From positions 65,816 to 129,815 of the forward strand of contig JBGTDX010000162.1 in assembly GCA_041748075.1 (NCBI GenBank): DNA of 64,000 bases, given 5' to 3'. The notes under the pieces were generated by a model. That model was given only the letters and a program-made list of their open reading frames with translations. It was not told where the DNA came from and did not search any database. This document shows positions 25,575 to 35,087 of this stretch, one piece after another. Position 1 is the first letter of the stretch. Each line of letters begins with the position of its first letter. The stretch comes from JBGSYJ01 sp041748075 (GTDB lineage: Bacteria; Acidobacteriota; Thermoanaerobaculia; Gp7-AA8). Made by a program: the position numbers and the translations under genes.

Positions 25575-26840
25575 ATGAGACCCCTCCTCGGAACGCTGCT
25601 GGTAGCTCTGCTTGCTCTTCCCGCCTCTGCGGCAACACAGCTCACGTTTCTGGTGAATGGGAAGCCGACTCCGATCGCCTGGCCGGCGGACGCGTTCCCG
25701 ATTTCCTATTCGGTGGCCAGTTCGGCAACACAGAAAATCCCGAACGGGGAAGGCGTGATTGGCAGGTCGTTCAGTAGTTGGTCTTCCGTCGAGGGCAGCC
25801 GAGTGGACTTCAGTTCCGGAGGCGTTGCCGCACTTCAGGCCGGACGGGATGGTGTCAACAGCATCAGCGTGAACGACGAGTTGTTCTCCTCCGCCGGATT
25901 TCTCGCATTCACCACCACGTGGTTTGACGACGCCGGGCTGATTCAGGAATCCGATATCCAGATCGATGGATCGATTCTGGGAAACATCGCGAAGCTCGAG
26001 GGCCTGATCGAGCATGAGATCGGTCACCTGCTTGGTCTCGATCACTCCGCGGTCGTTTCTTCGACGATGTATCCCTACATCGCGTCGGATGGGCTCAGCG
26101 GCCTCGACAGCGATGATCGCGTTGCCATTGCAACCATGTATCCGAAGCCCGGTTTCATGGCGTCGCGCGGAGAGTTTCGCGGTTCGGTGTTCGGTTCCAC
26201 TGGTCCGTTATTCGGTGCGCAGGTCGTTGCCGTCAACCATGTGGGTTCGCCAGTTTCCAGTGGGTTGACTAATCGTGATGGCCGGTTCGAAATCCGGGGA
26301 GTTCCCGCCGGGAACTACCGGCTCTATGTCGAACCCCTCGACGGCCCGGTAGATCCGAGAAATCTCTCGGGTGTGTGGCGTGATGCCGACGCGTCCGAGT
26401 TCCGTACCGAATTTCTCCGTCCTACGGAAATGGTTTCGCTGGAGCCGGGACAGATCCACGAAAACCTCCAGATCAATTCTTCAGGCCCGTCTTCCATGAA
26501 CCCGAAGTGGATCGGAACGTTCCCGGCCGGAACGCGCGATGTGCAACTCGGGTCGACGGTCAGCAGTGTGCGCGCAGGTGAAACGATCTCGATCGCGGTG
26601 GGTGGCGACGGCTTCATCGGAGGGCTGACTGAGATCGAGATCCTCGGTGGCGGGTTCACGCGAATCTCGGATGTCGGTTACGGCCCGAATTATGCCTGGG
26701 CGACCTACAGAATCGCACCCGATGCGCCTCCGGGATCGGTAGTGATCCTTGCGCGCAACGGCGAGGAGACTGCTAGTCTGACGGGGGGGATCCGGGTTCA
26801 GGCCGCGCAGAATGGCGTCCGCCGGCGACCGGCTCGATAG
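25575..26840 (+). CDS. Secreted matrixin-type zinc metalloprotease
   Basis: 421 residues. A signal peptide, LLGTLLVALLALPASAA, ends near residue 20. The catalytic domain carries the zinc motif HEIGHLLGLDHS (about 147-158), with three His ligands and the general-base Glu. The Met-turn STMYPYIA follows, as in matrixins/metzincins. After it come a carboxypeptidase-regulatory-like domain (NRDGRFEIRGVPAGNYRLYV, about 236-255) and a C-terminal Ig/IPT-like domain. It should act outside the cytoplasm on protein substrates. Its 3' end overlaps the convergent rsmA gene by 68 bases. Confidence 0.85.
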   Translation: MRPLLGTLLVALLALPASAATQLTFLVNGKPTPIAWPADAFPISYSVASSATQKIPNGEGVIGRSFSSWSSVEGSRVDFSSGGVAALQAGRDGVNSISVNDELFSSAGFLAFTTTWFDDAGLIQESDIQIDGSILGNIAKLEGLIEHEIGHLLGLDHSAVVSSTMYPYIASDGLSGLDSDDRVAIATMYPKPGFMASRGEFRGSVFGSTGPLFGAQVVAVNHVGSPVSSGLTNRDGRFEIRGVPAGNYRLYVEPLDGPVDPRNLSGVWRDADASEFRTEFLRPTEMVSLEPGQIHENLQINSSGPSSMNPKWIGTFPAGTRDVQLGSTVSSVRAGETISIAVGGDGFIGGLTEIEILGGGFTRISDVGYGPNYAWATYRIAPDAPPGSVVILARNGEETASLTGGIRVQAAQNGVRRRPAR

Positions 26841-27600
26841 CGGCTGACAGGCGGTCGAACTGCTCGAGCGACATCTCTTCAGCGCGCGCATCCGGACTGA
26901 TCCCCGCACTCTCGAAGCGTTTCTGCAACACTTCCCTGGTCAGGCCTTTGAACCCTTTCAGATTATTCATCAGCTTCTTCCGGCGCATTCGAAATCCGGC
27001 CGAGATCAAGTCGATGAGGAATGATTCCGACGACTGCAGTTCGAGCGGGTGCGGATCGAGGACGACCACCGCGCTCCGCACCTTCGGGGCCGGGTGGAAG
27101 GATCCCGGGCGGAGCGTCATCAGAATCCTGGCCTCGGCGAATATCCGGATATAGAGAGTGAGGAATCCGTAGTCTTCGCCTCCGGGCAGTGCGACGATTC
27201 GATCAGCGACTTCCTTCTGGAGCATGAACACGGCCCGGCGACAGTTCGGATGCGATACGACACGTCGGAGAATCGGCGTTCCAACGTTGTACGGTAGATT
27301 CCCGGCGGCCCGGAAGGGGACACTCGGAAGCTCCGCAGTGGTTGCGTCACCGAGGACCAGATCGAGCCTGTTGCCGAATTGCTGTTCGAGCCGGCGGGCC
27401 AGGTCGGGGTCGATCTCGATCGCCTGCACGGGGTTGGGCAAGGCAAGTAAAGCCTCGGTGAGGGCGCCCTCGCCGGGACCGATTTCGAGAATGAGCTCTC
27501 CCGGCTCCGGCTCCAGCGCCCCCGCGATTCGAGCGACGGCCGCTGGATTTCGAAGAAAGTTCTGGCCCCACTTCCTCAGGGGTCGGTGCTTCGCATCCAT
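26773..27600 (-). CDS. rsmA: 16S rRNA dimethyladenosine methyltransferase (RsmA/KsgA)
   Basis: 275 residues. Family features are RKWGQNFLRNPAAVARI near the N-terminus, the SAM loop LEIGPGEGALTEALL, IEIDPDLARRL, LGDATTAELP and the catalytic AGNLPYNVGTP. A C-terminal helical domain (FRMRRKKLMNNLKG) recognises rRNA. It dimethylates two adjacent adenines near the 3' end of 16S rRNA. The last part of the protein, GGRHSARPEPGSPPSD, is encoded antisense to the protease 3' end. Confidence 0.94.
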   Translation of the reverse strand: MDAKHRPLRKWGQNFLRNPAAVARIAGALEPEPGELILEIGPGEGALTEALLALPNPVQAIEIDPDLARRLEQQFGNRLDLVLGDATTAELPSVPFRAAGNLPYNVGTPILRRVVSHPNCRRAVFMLQKEVADRIVALPGGEDYGFLTLYIRIFAEARILMTLRPGSFHPAPKVRSAVVVLDPHPLELQSSESFLIDLISAGFRMRRKKLMNNLKGFKGLTREVLQKRFESAGISPDARAEEMSLEQFDRLSAAIEPVAGGRHSARPEPGSPPSD

Positions 27601-27785
27601 AACGGCTCCTGAGTCACCCTATACTCGAGGGCTGCGGTCGGCTTCTGGTGAACTCTGCGGCGCGGAGTATCGACACCGTGTCACAGTATCGCAGAATGTC
27701 CTGGGCGGCCTTGACATCCCGGTCTGCCGGAATGATTCTCTCGAACTTTGGAGTTTGAGTTGTCGAATTCGGAGGAGAGTGGCGA

Positions 27786-28103
27786 ATGAAAGAAATCTTT
27801 GAGAGCGAGTTCGATTCGGCGATATCGAGCGGCCTCGTGCTGGTCGACTTCGGAGCCGAATGGTGCGCTCCCTGTAAGGCGATCCTGCCGGTCCTCGAGA
27901 AGTTCAGCGCCGATTATGAGGGCAGGGTCGAAGTGTTCTCGGTCGACATCGATCGTTCGCCGTCGCTTGCGGCGAAGCATGGAGTCATGAGTGTTCCGAC
28001 GTTGCTTGTCTTCCAGTCGGGCAGCCAGGTCGAAAGGATCGTCGGAGCAGTTTCGGAAGGCCATCTGAGAAAGAAGATCGATCCGTTCGTCGGGGCCGCC
28101 TGA
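27786..28103 (+). CDS. Thioredoxin
   Basis: A 105-residue single-domain thioredoxin. The active site is DFGAEWCAPCKAILPVL (WCAPC, with Ala-Pro instead of Gly-Pro). The cis-proline loop is VMSVPTLLVFQ. There is no signal peptide, so it acts in the cytoplasm as a disulfide reductase. It starts behind GGAGGAG and its stop overlaps the MoxR start (TGATG). That links it to the Bat operon and suggests a role in stress tolerance with those proteins. Confidence 0.93.
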   Translation: MKEIFESEFDSAISSGLVLVDFGAEWCAPCKAILPVLEKFSADYEGRVEVFSVDIDRSPSLAAKHGVMSVPTLLVFQSGSQVERIVGAVSEGHLRKKIDPFVGAA

Positions 28104-29098
28104 TGACGGCCGACGAGCGGCTGGTTGGTGAGGAGATTGCGCGGGCTCACGAGCTCATCACGCGACTTCGGTCGGAAATCGGCCGGGCGGTGGTCGGGCA
28201 GCAGCTGCTCATCGACCGGTTGATCATCGCCGCGCTGATCCGAGGACACGTTCTGGTCGAGGGTGTGCCCGGACTCGCCAAGACGCTGGTCGTCAAGACG
28301 CTGGCTGCGGCGATCGAAGGGTCGTTCAAGCGGGTTCAGTTCACGCCGGATCTGCTGCCTGCGGACGTGACGGGAACGCTGATCTTCGATCCGTCGGGAG
28401 GCCGATTCAATCCGCGGCTCGGACCGATCTTCGCAAATCTTCTGCTCGCCGACGAGATCAATCGCGCGCCCGCGAAAGTCCAGAGTGCGCTGCTGGAAGC
28501 CATGCAGGAGCGCCAGGTCACAATCGGGGATCATTCGTACCCGCTTCCAGATCCTTTCGTAGTCATCGCCACGCAGAATCCGATCGAGCACGAGGGGACG
28601 TACGCTCTGCCGGAAGCGCAGGTAGACCGTTTCGTGATGAAAGTCCATGTGGACTACCCGCTCCGGGATGAAGAGCTGCGGATGCTCGAGCTCTATCTCG
28701 ATCCGAATGCGGCGGGTCCGGCAATCCAGCCGGTTCTCTCGCTCGAGGAGATCCGGCGAGTCGGCCGTCTCGTCTCCTCGGTTCATCTCGACGAGCGGAT
28801 TTCACGCTATATCGTCGATCTCGTTTCCGCGACGCGAAGGCCGAAGGAGTTCGGACTGCCGGGTCTCGTGTCCCAGATCGCGTTCGGCGCTTCACCCCGG
28901 GCCACACTCGCGTTCGCGCATGTCGCGAGGGGAAACGCGTTTCTTGAAGGACGTCCGTTCGTGATTCCCGAAGACATCAAAGCCGTGGCGCGAGACGTAC
29001 TGCGTCACCGATTGCTCCTGACCTACGAAGCGGCGGCCGAGCAGGTGTCCCCCGACCATGTGATCGAGCAGATCCTCCGTGCCGTAACGGTGCCCTGA
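28103..29098 (+). CDS. MoxR-family AAA+ ATPase
   Basis: 331 residues. The Walker A variant is EGVPGLAKTLVVKTL, Walker B is LLADEINRAPAKVQSALLEAM, sensor I is VIATQNPIEHEGTYALPEAQ, and the DRFVMKVHVDYP arginine-finger region follows. MoxR ATPases act as chaperones with von Willebrand A proteins to activate or insert metal cofactors or remodel complexes. The thioredoxin upstream and the DUF58 and BatA-D genes downstream form the standard MoxR/Bat arrangement. Confidence 0.94.
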   Translation: MTADERLVGEEIARAHELITRLRSEIGRAVVGQQLLIDRLIIAALIRGHVLVEGVPGLAKTLVVKTLAAAIEGSFKRVQFTPDLLPADVTGTLIFDPSGGRFNPRLGPIFANLLLADEINRAPAKVQSALLEAMQERQVTIGDHSYPLPDPFVVIATQNPIEHEGTYALPEAQVDRFVMKVHVDYPLRDEELRMLELYLDPNAAGPAIQPVLSLEEIRRVGRLVSSVHLDERISRYIVDLVSATRRPKEFGLPGLVSQIAFGASPRATLAFAHVARGNAFLEGRPFVIPEDIKAVARDVLRHRLLLTYEAAAEQVSPDHVIEQILRAVTVP

Positions 29099-29149
29099 GC
29101 GCATGATGAGCTTCTGGAGCGCCAGCCGAGGCAGCACTACAGAAGGATC

Positions 29150-30046
29150 GTGAGCATGTGGGCAAGCAAGCGAACGGACCCGAAGCCACCCCTCGCTCGC
29201 CGTGTGCGGGAGCTCGAGATCATTACTGCCAGGCTCATACGGCTGGGTCTCGCGGGGGAGTATCACGCTGCGTTTCATGGACAGGGGCTGGAGTTTGCTC
29301 AGGTCCGCGAGTATCAGGCGGGTGACGACATCAGAACGATCGACTGGAACGTCACGGCTCGCAGCGGCGTGCCGCACGTCAAGCAGTTCGTCGAGGAGCG
29401 TGATCTCACGGTCATCCTCGCCATCGATGTCTCCAGCTCGATGATGTTCGGTTCGATCGACCGCAGGAAGATCGATCTGGCATCCGAGCTGAGTGCAGTG
29501 CTTGCATTCTCTGCAGAGCAGAATGGTGACCGCATCGGCATGCTGCTTTTCAGTGACACGGTGAAGAACTACCTTCCGCCGAAACGGGGGAAGGTGCATG
29601 TGCAGACCATCGTGCGGTCCGCCCTCCTCGCCGGCGAACACGGCGGGGGAGCGACAAGGTTCGATCGCGCCGTCGAGTTCATCGAACGTGTATCGCGAAA
29701 GCGGGCGGTGATCATTTTCATTTCCGATTTCCTCGACCCGGAGTTCCCGAAATCCATGCGCCGTCTCTCTTCGCGTCACGACGTCATCTCGTTGCGTATC
29801 GAAGATCCGCGGGAGCAGAGATTTCCCCGCAGGGGAATCGTCTGGCTCGTCGACAGCGAGAGCGGACAGCGGGTCGCAGTGGATCTGAGCCAACAGAAGG
29901 TCGCGGCGCTCGCTGTCGCCCGCGAGCAGTTCCTGCTCGATGAGTTTCGAAGGATGGGTGTGGATGCCGTGGCATTGTCGACAGCGGCTCCGTACGATCG
30001 GACACTGGTGAAGTTTTTCAAACAGCGGATTGCCCGGATGTCATGA
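29150..30046 (+). CDS. DUF58 protein with von Willebrand A-like domain
   Basis: 298 residues from GTG 29150; ATG 29156 is an alternative. The DUF58 core is seen in FHGQGLEFAQVREYQAGDDI and DWNVTARSGVPHVKQFVEE. It is followed by a VWA-type metal site, LAIDVSSSMMFGS (DxSxS), and VIIFISDFLDPEF. DUF58 proteins are the usual direct partner of MoxR. The next start overlaps its stop by four bases. Confidence 0.9.
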   Translation: MSMWASKRTDPKPPLARRVRELEIITARLIRLGLAGEYHAAFHGQGLEFAQVREYQAGDDIRTIDWNVTARSGVPHVKQFVEERDLTVILAIDVSSSMMFGSIDRRKIDLASELSAVLAFSAEQNGDRIGMLLFSDTVKNYLPPKRGKVHVQTIVRSALLAGEHGGGATRFDRAVEFIERVSRKRAVIIFISDFLDPEFPKSMRRLSSRHDVISLRIEDPREQRFPRRGIVWLVDSESGQRVAVDLSQQKVAALAVAREQFLLDEFRRMGVDAVALSTAAPYDRTLVKFFKQRIARMS

Positions 30047-30792
30047 CCTCCCTTGCCCTCATTCTCGCCGCCTCGGTTTTCTTCCGCTACGAACCCGCAG
30101 CTCCGACCGTCGGCGATCCCGTGAGAATCGAATACGAAATCGAGCAGGGAGCCCGGATCGTACCGGAAGAGAGTGGGGAGTATGAGATTGTTTCGGGCGA
30201 CGACCGTACGATTGTCGTGCGATCTTTCCGGCCCGGTATCTTCACGGTCGCGGGCGTAGTGGAACGGGACGGAGTCAGCGAGCCGTTCCGCGGGCCGGAG
30301 ATCGAAGTGCGATCCGTTCTCGGAGAGAACGACAGCCTCGAGCCGGCACCGTTGAAACCACCGGTCGTGCCACCGGCGGAACGGCTGCCGCGGATCGCGA
30401 TCGCGTGCGCGGCTGCTGCAGCGTTTCTGGCGTGGGCCGCTGTGCTGCTCTGGAAGGGGAAGGTCGAGTTGGAATCGGTTCCTGCGCCTGGATTCGACGC
30501 CGTGTTCATCAGCAGGCTGGAAGCTCTGAGGCGCCGGCCCTTCGAGCAGCAGGCAGTAGCGGAGGTAGCAGAGCTCACGCGCGATTATCTCGCGCGACGC
30601 GATCCGTCGCTCGCTCGCGAGCTCACGACAACCGAACTGATCGCGCGCCTGCAGGAGTCTCCGGATGCACGGCTCATCGCGCCGGTGACCGACGTGCTGC
30701 GGGAAGGGGATCTCGCGAAGTTTTCTCCCTGGGGCTCGCATTTTGACAGCATGAGTCCTCTGGTGGACCGTGCGGAGGAACTGGCCAGGTGA
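30043..30792 (+). CDS. BatD-like/DUF4381-like membrane protein of the Bat operon
   Basis: 249 residues. An N-terminal signal or anchor precedes a beta domain (FFRYEPAAPTVGDPVRIEYEI), typical of the outer part of BatD-type proteins. A transmembrane helix (AIACAAAAAFLAWAAVLLW, about 125-145) is followed by a cytoplasmic helical tail (FISRLEALRRRPFEQQAVAEV and beyond). The place between DUF58 and BatA, with four-base overlaps on both sides, matches DUF4381-type genes in other MoxR operons. The exact function is unknown. Confidence 0.7.
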   Translation: MTSLALILAASVFFRYEPAAPTVGDPVRIEYEIEQGARIVPEESGEYEIVSGDDRTIVVRSFRPGIFTVAGVVERDGVSEPFRGPEIEVRSVLGENDSLEPAPLKPPVVPPAERLPRIAIACAAAAAFLAWAAVLLWKGKVELESVPAPGFDAVFISRLEALRRRPFEQQAVAEVAELTRDYLARRDPSLARELTTTELIARLQESPDARLIAPVTDVLREGDLAKFSPWGSHFDSMSPLVDRAEELAR

Positions 30793-31796
30793 CCGAGTTC
30801 GGCTCGCCGCTGGCTTTCCTTTTGCTGCTCGCGCTGGCGGGCCGCGTTGCGCTCTTGTTGCGCGACCGGCGACGCAGGAGCAGTGAGTTCGTTTATTCAT
30901 CGACGGCTCTGGCTGCCAGCGCCTCGACGTTCCGGCTTCGCGCCCGCTGGATCCCGTTCGTTCTCGAGTCGATCGGATGGATCCTGCTGGTGGTTGCGCT
31001 GGCGCGCCCTCAGAGTGTCATCACGTCCGCCGCCGATGATCGTTTCGGTATCGATCTGGTGATCGCGCTCGACGGCTCGGGCAGTATGGCTGCCGAGGAC
31101 TTCCGGCCACGCAATCGCTTCGCGGTGGCGAGAGATCTGATCTCGGAATTCATCGCCCGGCGCCAGAACGACAGAATCGGTATCGTGACATTCGGTTCGA
31201 GAGCGGCTACGCGCGTTCCGATTACCTTCGACCATGACATGGCGCGCCGGATACTCGACGAGGCACGAATCGGTGACAACGGGGATGGCACCGCCATCGG
31301 ACACGCGATTGCGACCGGGGTGAACCGGCTGCGTTCGTCCGAGTCGCGAAGCCGCGTGCTCATACTCGTCACCGACGGCGTCAACAACTCAGGCTCGATC
31401 GATCCGGTCGCCGCATCGGCGCTCGCGGCGAGGTTCGGTATCCGTATCTACACGATCGGCGTAGGCAGCCGAGGAGAAGTGCCAATCCCCGTCAAGGTGC
31501 AGAACCGCTTCACGGGTGAGATCGAGACGGTGTACCACGTCATCCGTGCCGATCTCGATGAGCCGATGCTGTCCGGGATCGCAAAGGAGACGGGAGGTCG
31601 ATACTTCAGGGCGGTCGACCAGAATGCTCTCGGATCGGTGCTCGATACGATCGACAGACTCGAGAAGAGCCAGTTGACGGCACCGAAGCGACGCAACATA
31701 GACGAGCGGTACAAGCCGCCGCTCGCTGCTGGTTTTTTTGCAATTCTGCTCGCTGTCCTGATAGGGGAGACGCTGTGGTTGAAATTGCCGGCGTGA
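30789..31796 (+). CDS. batA: BatA-like von Willebrand A membrane protein
   Basis: 335 residues. Two N-terminal membrane helices flank a basic loop, a VWA domain lies in the middle, and a C-terminal helix (FFAILLAVLIGETLWLKLPA) closes it. The MIDAS motif is VIALDGSGSMAAEDF (DGSGS). ILVTDGVNNSG supplies another metal-binding Asp, and TVGVGS-like IYTIGVGSRGEVP is typical of BatA. Bat proteins are linked to oxidative-stress tolerance and envelope integrity. It overlaps both neighbours. Confidence 0.88.
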   Translation: MTEFGSPLAFLLLLALAGRVALLLRDRRRRSSEFVYSSTALAASASTFRLRARWIPFVLESIGWILLVVALARPQSVITSAADDRFGIDLVIALDGSGSMAAEDFRPRNRFAVARDLISEFIARRQNDRIGIVTFGSRAATRVPITFDHDMARRILDEARIGDNGDGTAIGHAIATGVNRLRSSESRSRVLILVTDGVNNSGSIDPVAASALAARFGIRIYTIGVGSRGEVPIPVKVQNRFTGEIETVYHVIRADLDEPMLSGIAKETGGRYFRAVDQNALGSVLDTIDRLEKSQLTAPKRRNIDERYKPPLAAGFFAILLAVLIGETLWLKLPA

Positions 31797-32755
31797 GCTT
31801 TCATGAGCCTGTATGGCTGTGGGTTGCGCTCGCGGCAATCCCGTTGACGGCCGGCCTCTGGCGCTTCGAAGGGACCCGACGGAGGCTCGCCGAGCGCTTC
31901 GTGTCGGAACGTCTCAGGGGAAGATCCAACCGTTTTCGTGCTGCGCGTCCTTTCCTCCTGGGAAGTGGCTTTCTCCTCGCGGCCGTCGCCCTCGCCGGCC
32001 CGCGATTTGGACAGGAGATTGTCTCAGTACCTCAGAGCGATGCGTCGCGTATTCTCGTCCTCGACGTATCGGACAGCATGTCGGCTGAGGATGTCGGAAC
32101 CTCGAGGCTTTCTGCTGCAAAAGCGATAGGAAAACGGGCGCTGGAAATGCACGATGGGCGTGTGGCACTCGTCATATTCGAAGGGGAGGCCGGTATTCTG
32201 TCACCGCTTACGACCGATGTTGAAGCGGTGGCAACACTTCTCGACTCGGTTGCGGCCGGCGAAACCGGTGCACCCGGCTCGAGCCTGGATAGCGCACTCG
32301 ATGCAGTGCTGCGACTGATGGATTCCTCGACTGGGAAAACGGACGTCATTCTCATCAGTGACGGGGAGCAGCAGGGTTCGACATCGCTCCAGAATCTCCC
32401 CCGCGTCGCGGCCAGGAGCGCAGTGGTCCATGCAGTAGTCATCGGGACAACCGAGGGGGGACGGATCCCGGCGGGAAAGCCGGGCGCTTTTCTTCGCGAC
32501 GAATCGGGGCGGGAAGTCATTACGAAAGCTGAAAGCCAGGCAATGGAGATGATCGCGGGAGAGACCGGAGGCACATTCCTGGTGAACCCGTTTGACGAGG
32601 TGTCGCTGTCGACACTCGCGTCCGCCGGGTCTGGCGGGTATGAAACGAAAGGGCGCAGCACCACGACGGTTCCGATTGAACGGTTTCAGTGGCCACTGGG
32701 CGCCGCTCTGGTTTTTCTGCTCGCCGGTTCGGTTGCGCATCGAGGCGCCGAATGA
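31793..32755 (+). CDS. batB: BatB-like von Willebrand A membrane protein
   Basis: 320 residues from GTG 31793, which overlaps the batA stop as GTGA and places the usual FHEPVWLWVALAAIPL membrane helix at the N-terminus. A GTG at 31775 would add six residues. The VWA MIDAS site is LVLDVSDSMSAEDV, with VILISDGEQQGS further on. The C-terminal helix is WPLGAALVFLLAGSVAH. It is paired with BatA in the same operon and is probably part of one membrane complex. Confidence 0.87.
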   Translation: MSFHEPVWLWVALAAIPLTAGLWRFEGTRRRLAERFVSERLRGRSNRFRAARPFLLGSGFLLAAVALAGPRFGQEIVSVPQSDASRILVLDVSDSMSAEDVGTSRLSAAKAIGKRALEMHDGRVALVIFEGEAGILSPLTTDVEAVATLLDSVAAGETGAPGSSLDSALDAVLRLMDSSTGKTDVILISDGEQQGSTSLQNLPRVAARSAVVHAVVIGTTEGGRIPAGKPGAFLRDESGREVITKAESQAMEMIAGETGGTFLVNPFDEVSLSTLASAGSGGYETKGRSTTTVPIERFQWPLGAALVFLLAGSVAHRGAE

Positions 32756-33372
32756 AAGGTGTCGCAATCATTGCGCTGGTTCTCGCGACCGGCGGATTGT
32801 TCGAGCGACTTACGCGCGATACCAACTCCGCCGCAGCAGCCAGACGCGGTGTCACCAGTTTCGAGCAGGGCGCATTCCCCGCCGCGGTCGACGCCCTGTC
32901 CAGAGCTGCTTCGATCGTTCCCGGTCCACGGTCCGCATACAACCTCGGCACGGCCCAGGTCGCCGCGGGACAGAATCAGGAGGGCTCGGCGACACTCGAT
33001 GAGGCGATGGGCGACCCGGAGATCCGTCCTGATGCATTGTTCAACCGCGGCAATAGCGCTCTCAACGCCAATGCGCTGGAAGCTGCGGTCCGCGACTACA
33101 GCGATGTCCTCCGATTGCGCCCCGAAGATGTGGCGGCGAAACGCAATCTCGAGATTGCACTCCGTCGGCAGCAGTCATCACCACAGCAGTCCCCGCAGAA
33201 TGAGCAGCAGGAGGATCCCGGCCAGGACGGCGACCCGGGTCAGCAGCCGCAGGCGGGATCGTCGGAGGATCGCGAGGCCGAGGCGCTGCTCCGCAGCGTC
33301 GAGCAACAGGAGCGGGAAGAGTTGTCCAGGATGCGCCGAAGGAGTCCATCCACCCGCAGGATCGGCTGGTAG
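32752..33372 (+). CDS. batC: BatC-like TPR protein
   Basis: 206 residues from ATG 32752 (ATGA overlap with batB). A short N-terminal hydrophobic segment anchors or exports it. TPR units follow (GVTSFEQGAFPAAVDALSRA, LFNRGNSALNANALEAAVRDY, VLRLRPEDVAAKRNLEIALR). The C-terminal third is a Gln/Pro/Glu-rich, probably disordered stretch with many QQ pairs, typical of BatC. It likely contacts the BatA/BatB VWA proteins. Confidence 0.85.
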   Translation: MKGVAIIALVLATGGLFERLTRDTNSAAAARRGVTSFEQGAFPAAVDALSRAASIVPGPRSAYNLGTAQVAAGQNQEGSATLDEAMGDPEIRPDALFNRGNSALNANALEAAVRDYSDVLRLRPEDVAAKRNLEIALRRQQSSPQQSPQNEQQEDPGQDGDPGQQPQAGSSEDREAEALLRSVEQQEREELSRMRRRSPSTRRIGW

Positions 33373-33374
33373 CG

Positions 33375-35087
33375 ATGAATCGTGCGTTCGTCGAGCCCTC
33401 TGCCCGTCTGATTGCAGTGAGGGGCAGGAGTAAGGAGAACTGTACAGGATCGCGAACCTGCCGTTGGTCCGTGTGGACCATTCACTCCCTGGCCACGATT
33501 CTCTTTTTCTTCTTCGCAACCGCTCTCCACGCGGCCTCCATGACGGTCGAGCCACGCACGGCGGCGATGGACGAGCCGATTACCGTCACCATCACGCTCG
33601 AGGGCGACCTCGCACGGCTCGATGCGATAGACCTGCCTCTCGAGAATCTCGTCATCCAGAGCGGACCTTCCGTCTCGTCACAGTTCGAGTGGAGAAACCG
33701 CGTGACCACGAGGCAGAAGATCTTCCGGTGGGTCGTGTACGCGGGAGAATCCGGCGATGCGTCCGTCGGTCCCGTACCTCTCGATGTGAGCGGCACCTCG
33801 GTCGTACTCCCTCGTACCGGCGTTCGAATCCTTCCGGATCCTCTCGCAGGTGCTGCCTCAGCCGAAGACGTCGTGCGGAGGCTTGTCGCGACAGGGCGTG
33901 ATCGGATTTTCATCTTTCCCGAAATCGATCGCACGGACGTCGTTGTCGGAGAGCAGGTTGTCGTGACCTGGTATCTCTACACCGCCGAATCCATACGGGA
34001 TCTGAACATCAGCTCGACTCCTTCCCTGAGGGAATTCTGGATCGAAGAGATACCGCTGGCGGATGAGCCGACACGCGAGGTGCAGCTCGCCGGAATCCTG
34101 ATGCAGCGGCTTCCTGTCCGGCGCGTGGCCCTGTTTCCACTCCAGAGTGGACGGTCAAGCGCCGGGAGGCTCGTCGCGGTCGCCGAAGTCATGAGACCGA
34201 TCCGCGACCGGCGAGGTTTTTTTTCACCAATTGAGCGGAGGGTTGGCCGCGTGGTATTGCGATCGCAGGCGCCCGAGCTCCGCGTCCGGCCATTGCCCGT
34301 CGAAACGAGGGCGGATGCGGTCGGAAGATTCACTCTTCGGTGTACTCCGCCGAGCGTGCCGTCCGAGGGACCGGTGAGCTTTGACGTGACGGTGATGGGG
34401 GAAGGAAATCTCAGGTCCGCGCAGCAACCGGAATTCGCCGTGCCGCCGGATGCGCGGGTGGACGTGCAGGACCGGGGAGTATCGGTGAACCGGTCTCAGG
34501 GAGGAGTCGTGATGTCGCGGACGTGGCGGTTCATCGTCCTGCCGCGGCGCAGTGGTCCGCTCGAGCTTCCGGCGGTTCATTTCCATGCGTGGGATCCAGG
34601 GAAGAAAGAGGAGGTGAGGCTCGAGTGCGCGGGACGGCAGGTGATGGCCAGAGTGTCTTCGGCGATGGCTACTCAGCCGCCCGAGCAGGAGCGGTCGAGT
34701 GAGCCACCGGAGTGGCCTCTGCAGCTCATCGCGACGTTTGTCGCGCTGCTACTCGCGGGTGGATCTGTCATTTTCTTCTGGCGTCGACGCAGCAGACGTA
34801 GCTCGCCGACTGCGATTGCGCTGATGCAACAGGCGGGAGACCCGGGCGCAATGCGGACGGCGATTCACGAAGTGATCGCCCGTGAGGGACTCAGCCCGGA
34901 GGCTCTGTTCAGCGACGCGTCCGAGCTCGGAGAGACATTCCGTGCGTTGCAGTCGCTGATCGACATTCACGAGCGGGAGACGCTCACGGCGGATCGCTCA
35001 CCCGAAGAGCTCCGGCGAAGGGCTCGCGAGTTCGGACGTGAGCTGGATCGCGTCCTGGCGGACAGGGCACGGGAACGCCGTTCGTGA
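33375..35087 (+). CDS. batD: BatD-like protein
   Basis: 570 residues from ATG 33375. The true signal peptide, WTIHSLATILFFFFATALHAAS, begins near residue 34, so GTG 33471 is an alternative start. Several immunoglobulin-like beta domains follow (MTVEPRTAAMDEPITVTITL; VEGPVSFDVTVMGEGNLR-like repeats). A membrane helix, LIATFVALLLAGGSVIFFW (about 455), and a cytoplasmic helical tail end the protein. It closes the trx-moxR-DUF58-batABCD operon. The last 104 bases are overlapped antisense by a DUF202-like frame. Confidence 0.87.
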   Translation: MNRAFVEPSARLIAVRGRSKENCTGSRTCRWSVWTIHSLATILFFFFATALHAASMTVEPRTAAMDEPITVTITLEGDLARLDAIDLPLENLVIQSGPSVSSQFEWRNRVTTRQKIFRWVVYAGESGDASVGPVPLDVSGTSVVLPRTGVRILPDPLAGAASAEDVVRRLVATGRDRIFIFPEIDRTDVVVGEQVVVTWYLYTAESIRDLNISSTPSLREFWIEEIPLADEPTREVQLAGILMQRLPVRRVALFPLQSGRSSAGRLVAVAEVMRPIRDRRGFFSPIERRVGRVVLRSQAPELRVRPLPVETRADAVGRFTLRCTPPSVPSEGPVSFDVTVMGEGNLRSAQQPEFAVPPDARVDVQDRGVSVNRSQGGVVMSRTWRFIVLPRRSGPLELPAVHFHAWDPGKKEEVRLECAGRQVMARVSSAMATQPPEQERSSEPPEWPLQLIATFVALLLAGGSVIFFWRRRSRRSSPTAIALMQQAGDPGAMRTAIHEVIAREGLSPEALFSDASELGETFRALQSLIDIHERETLTADRSPEELRRRAREFGRELDRVLADRARERRS

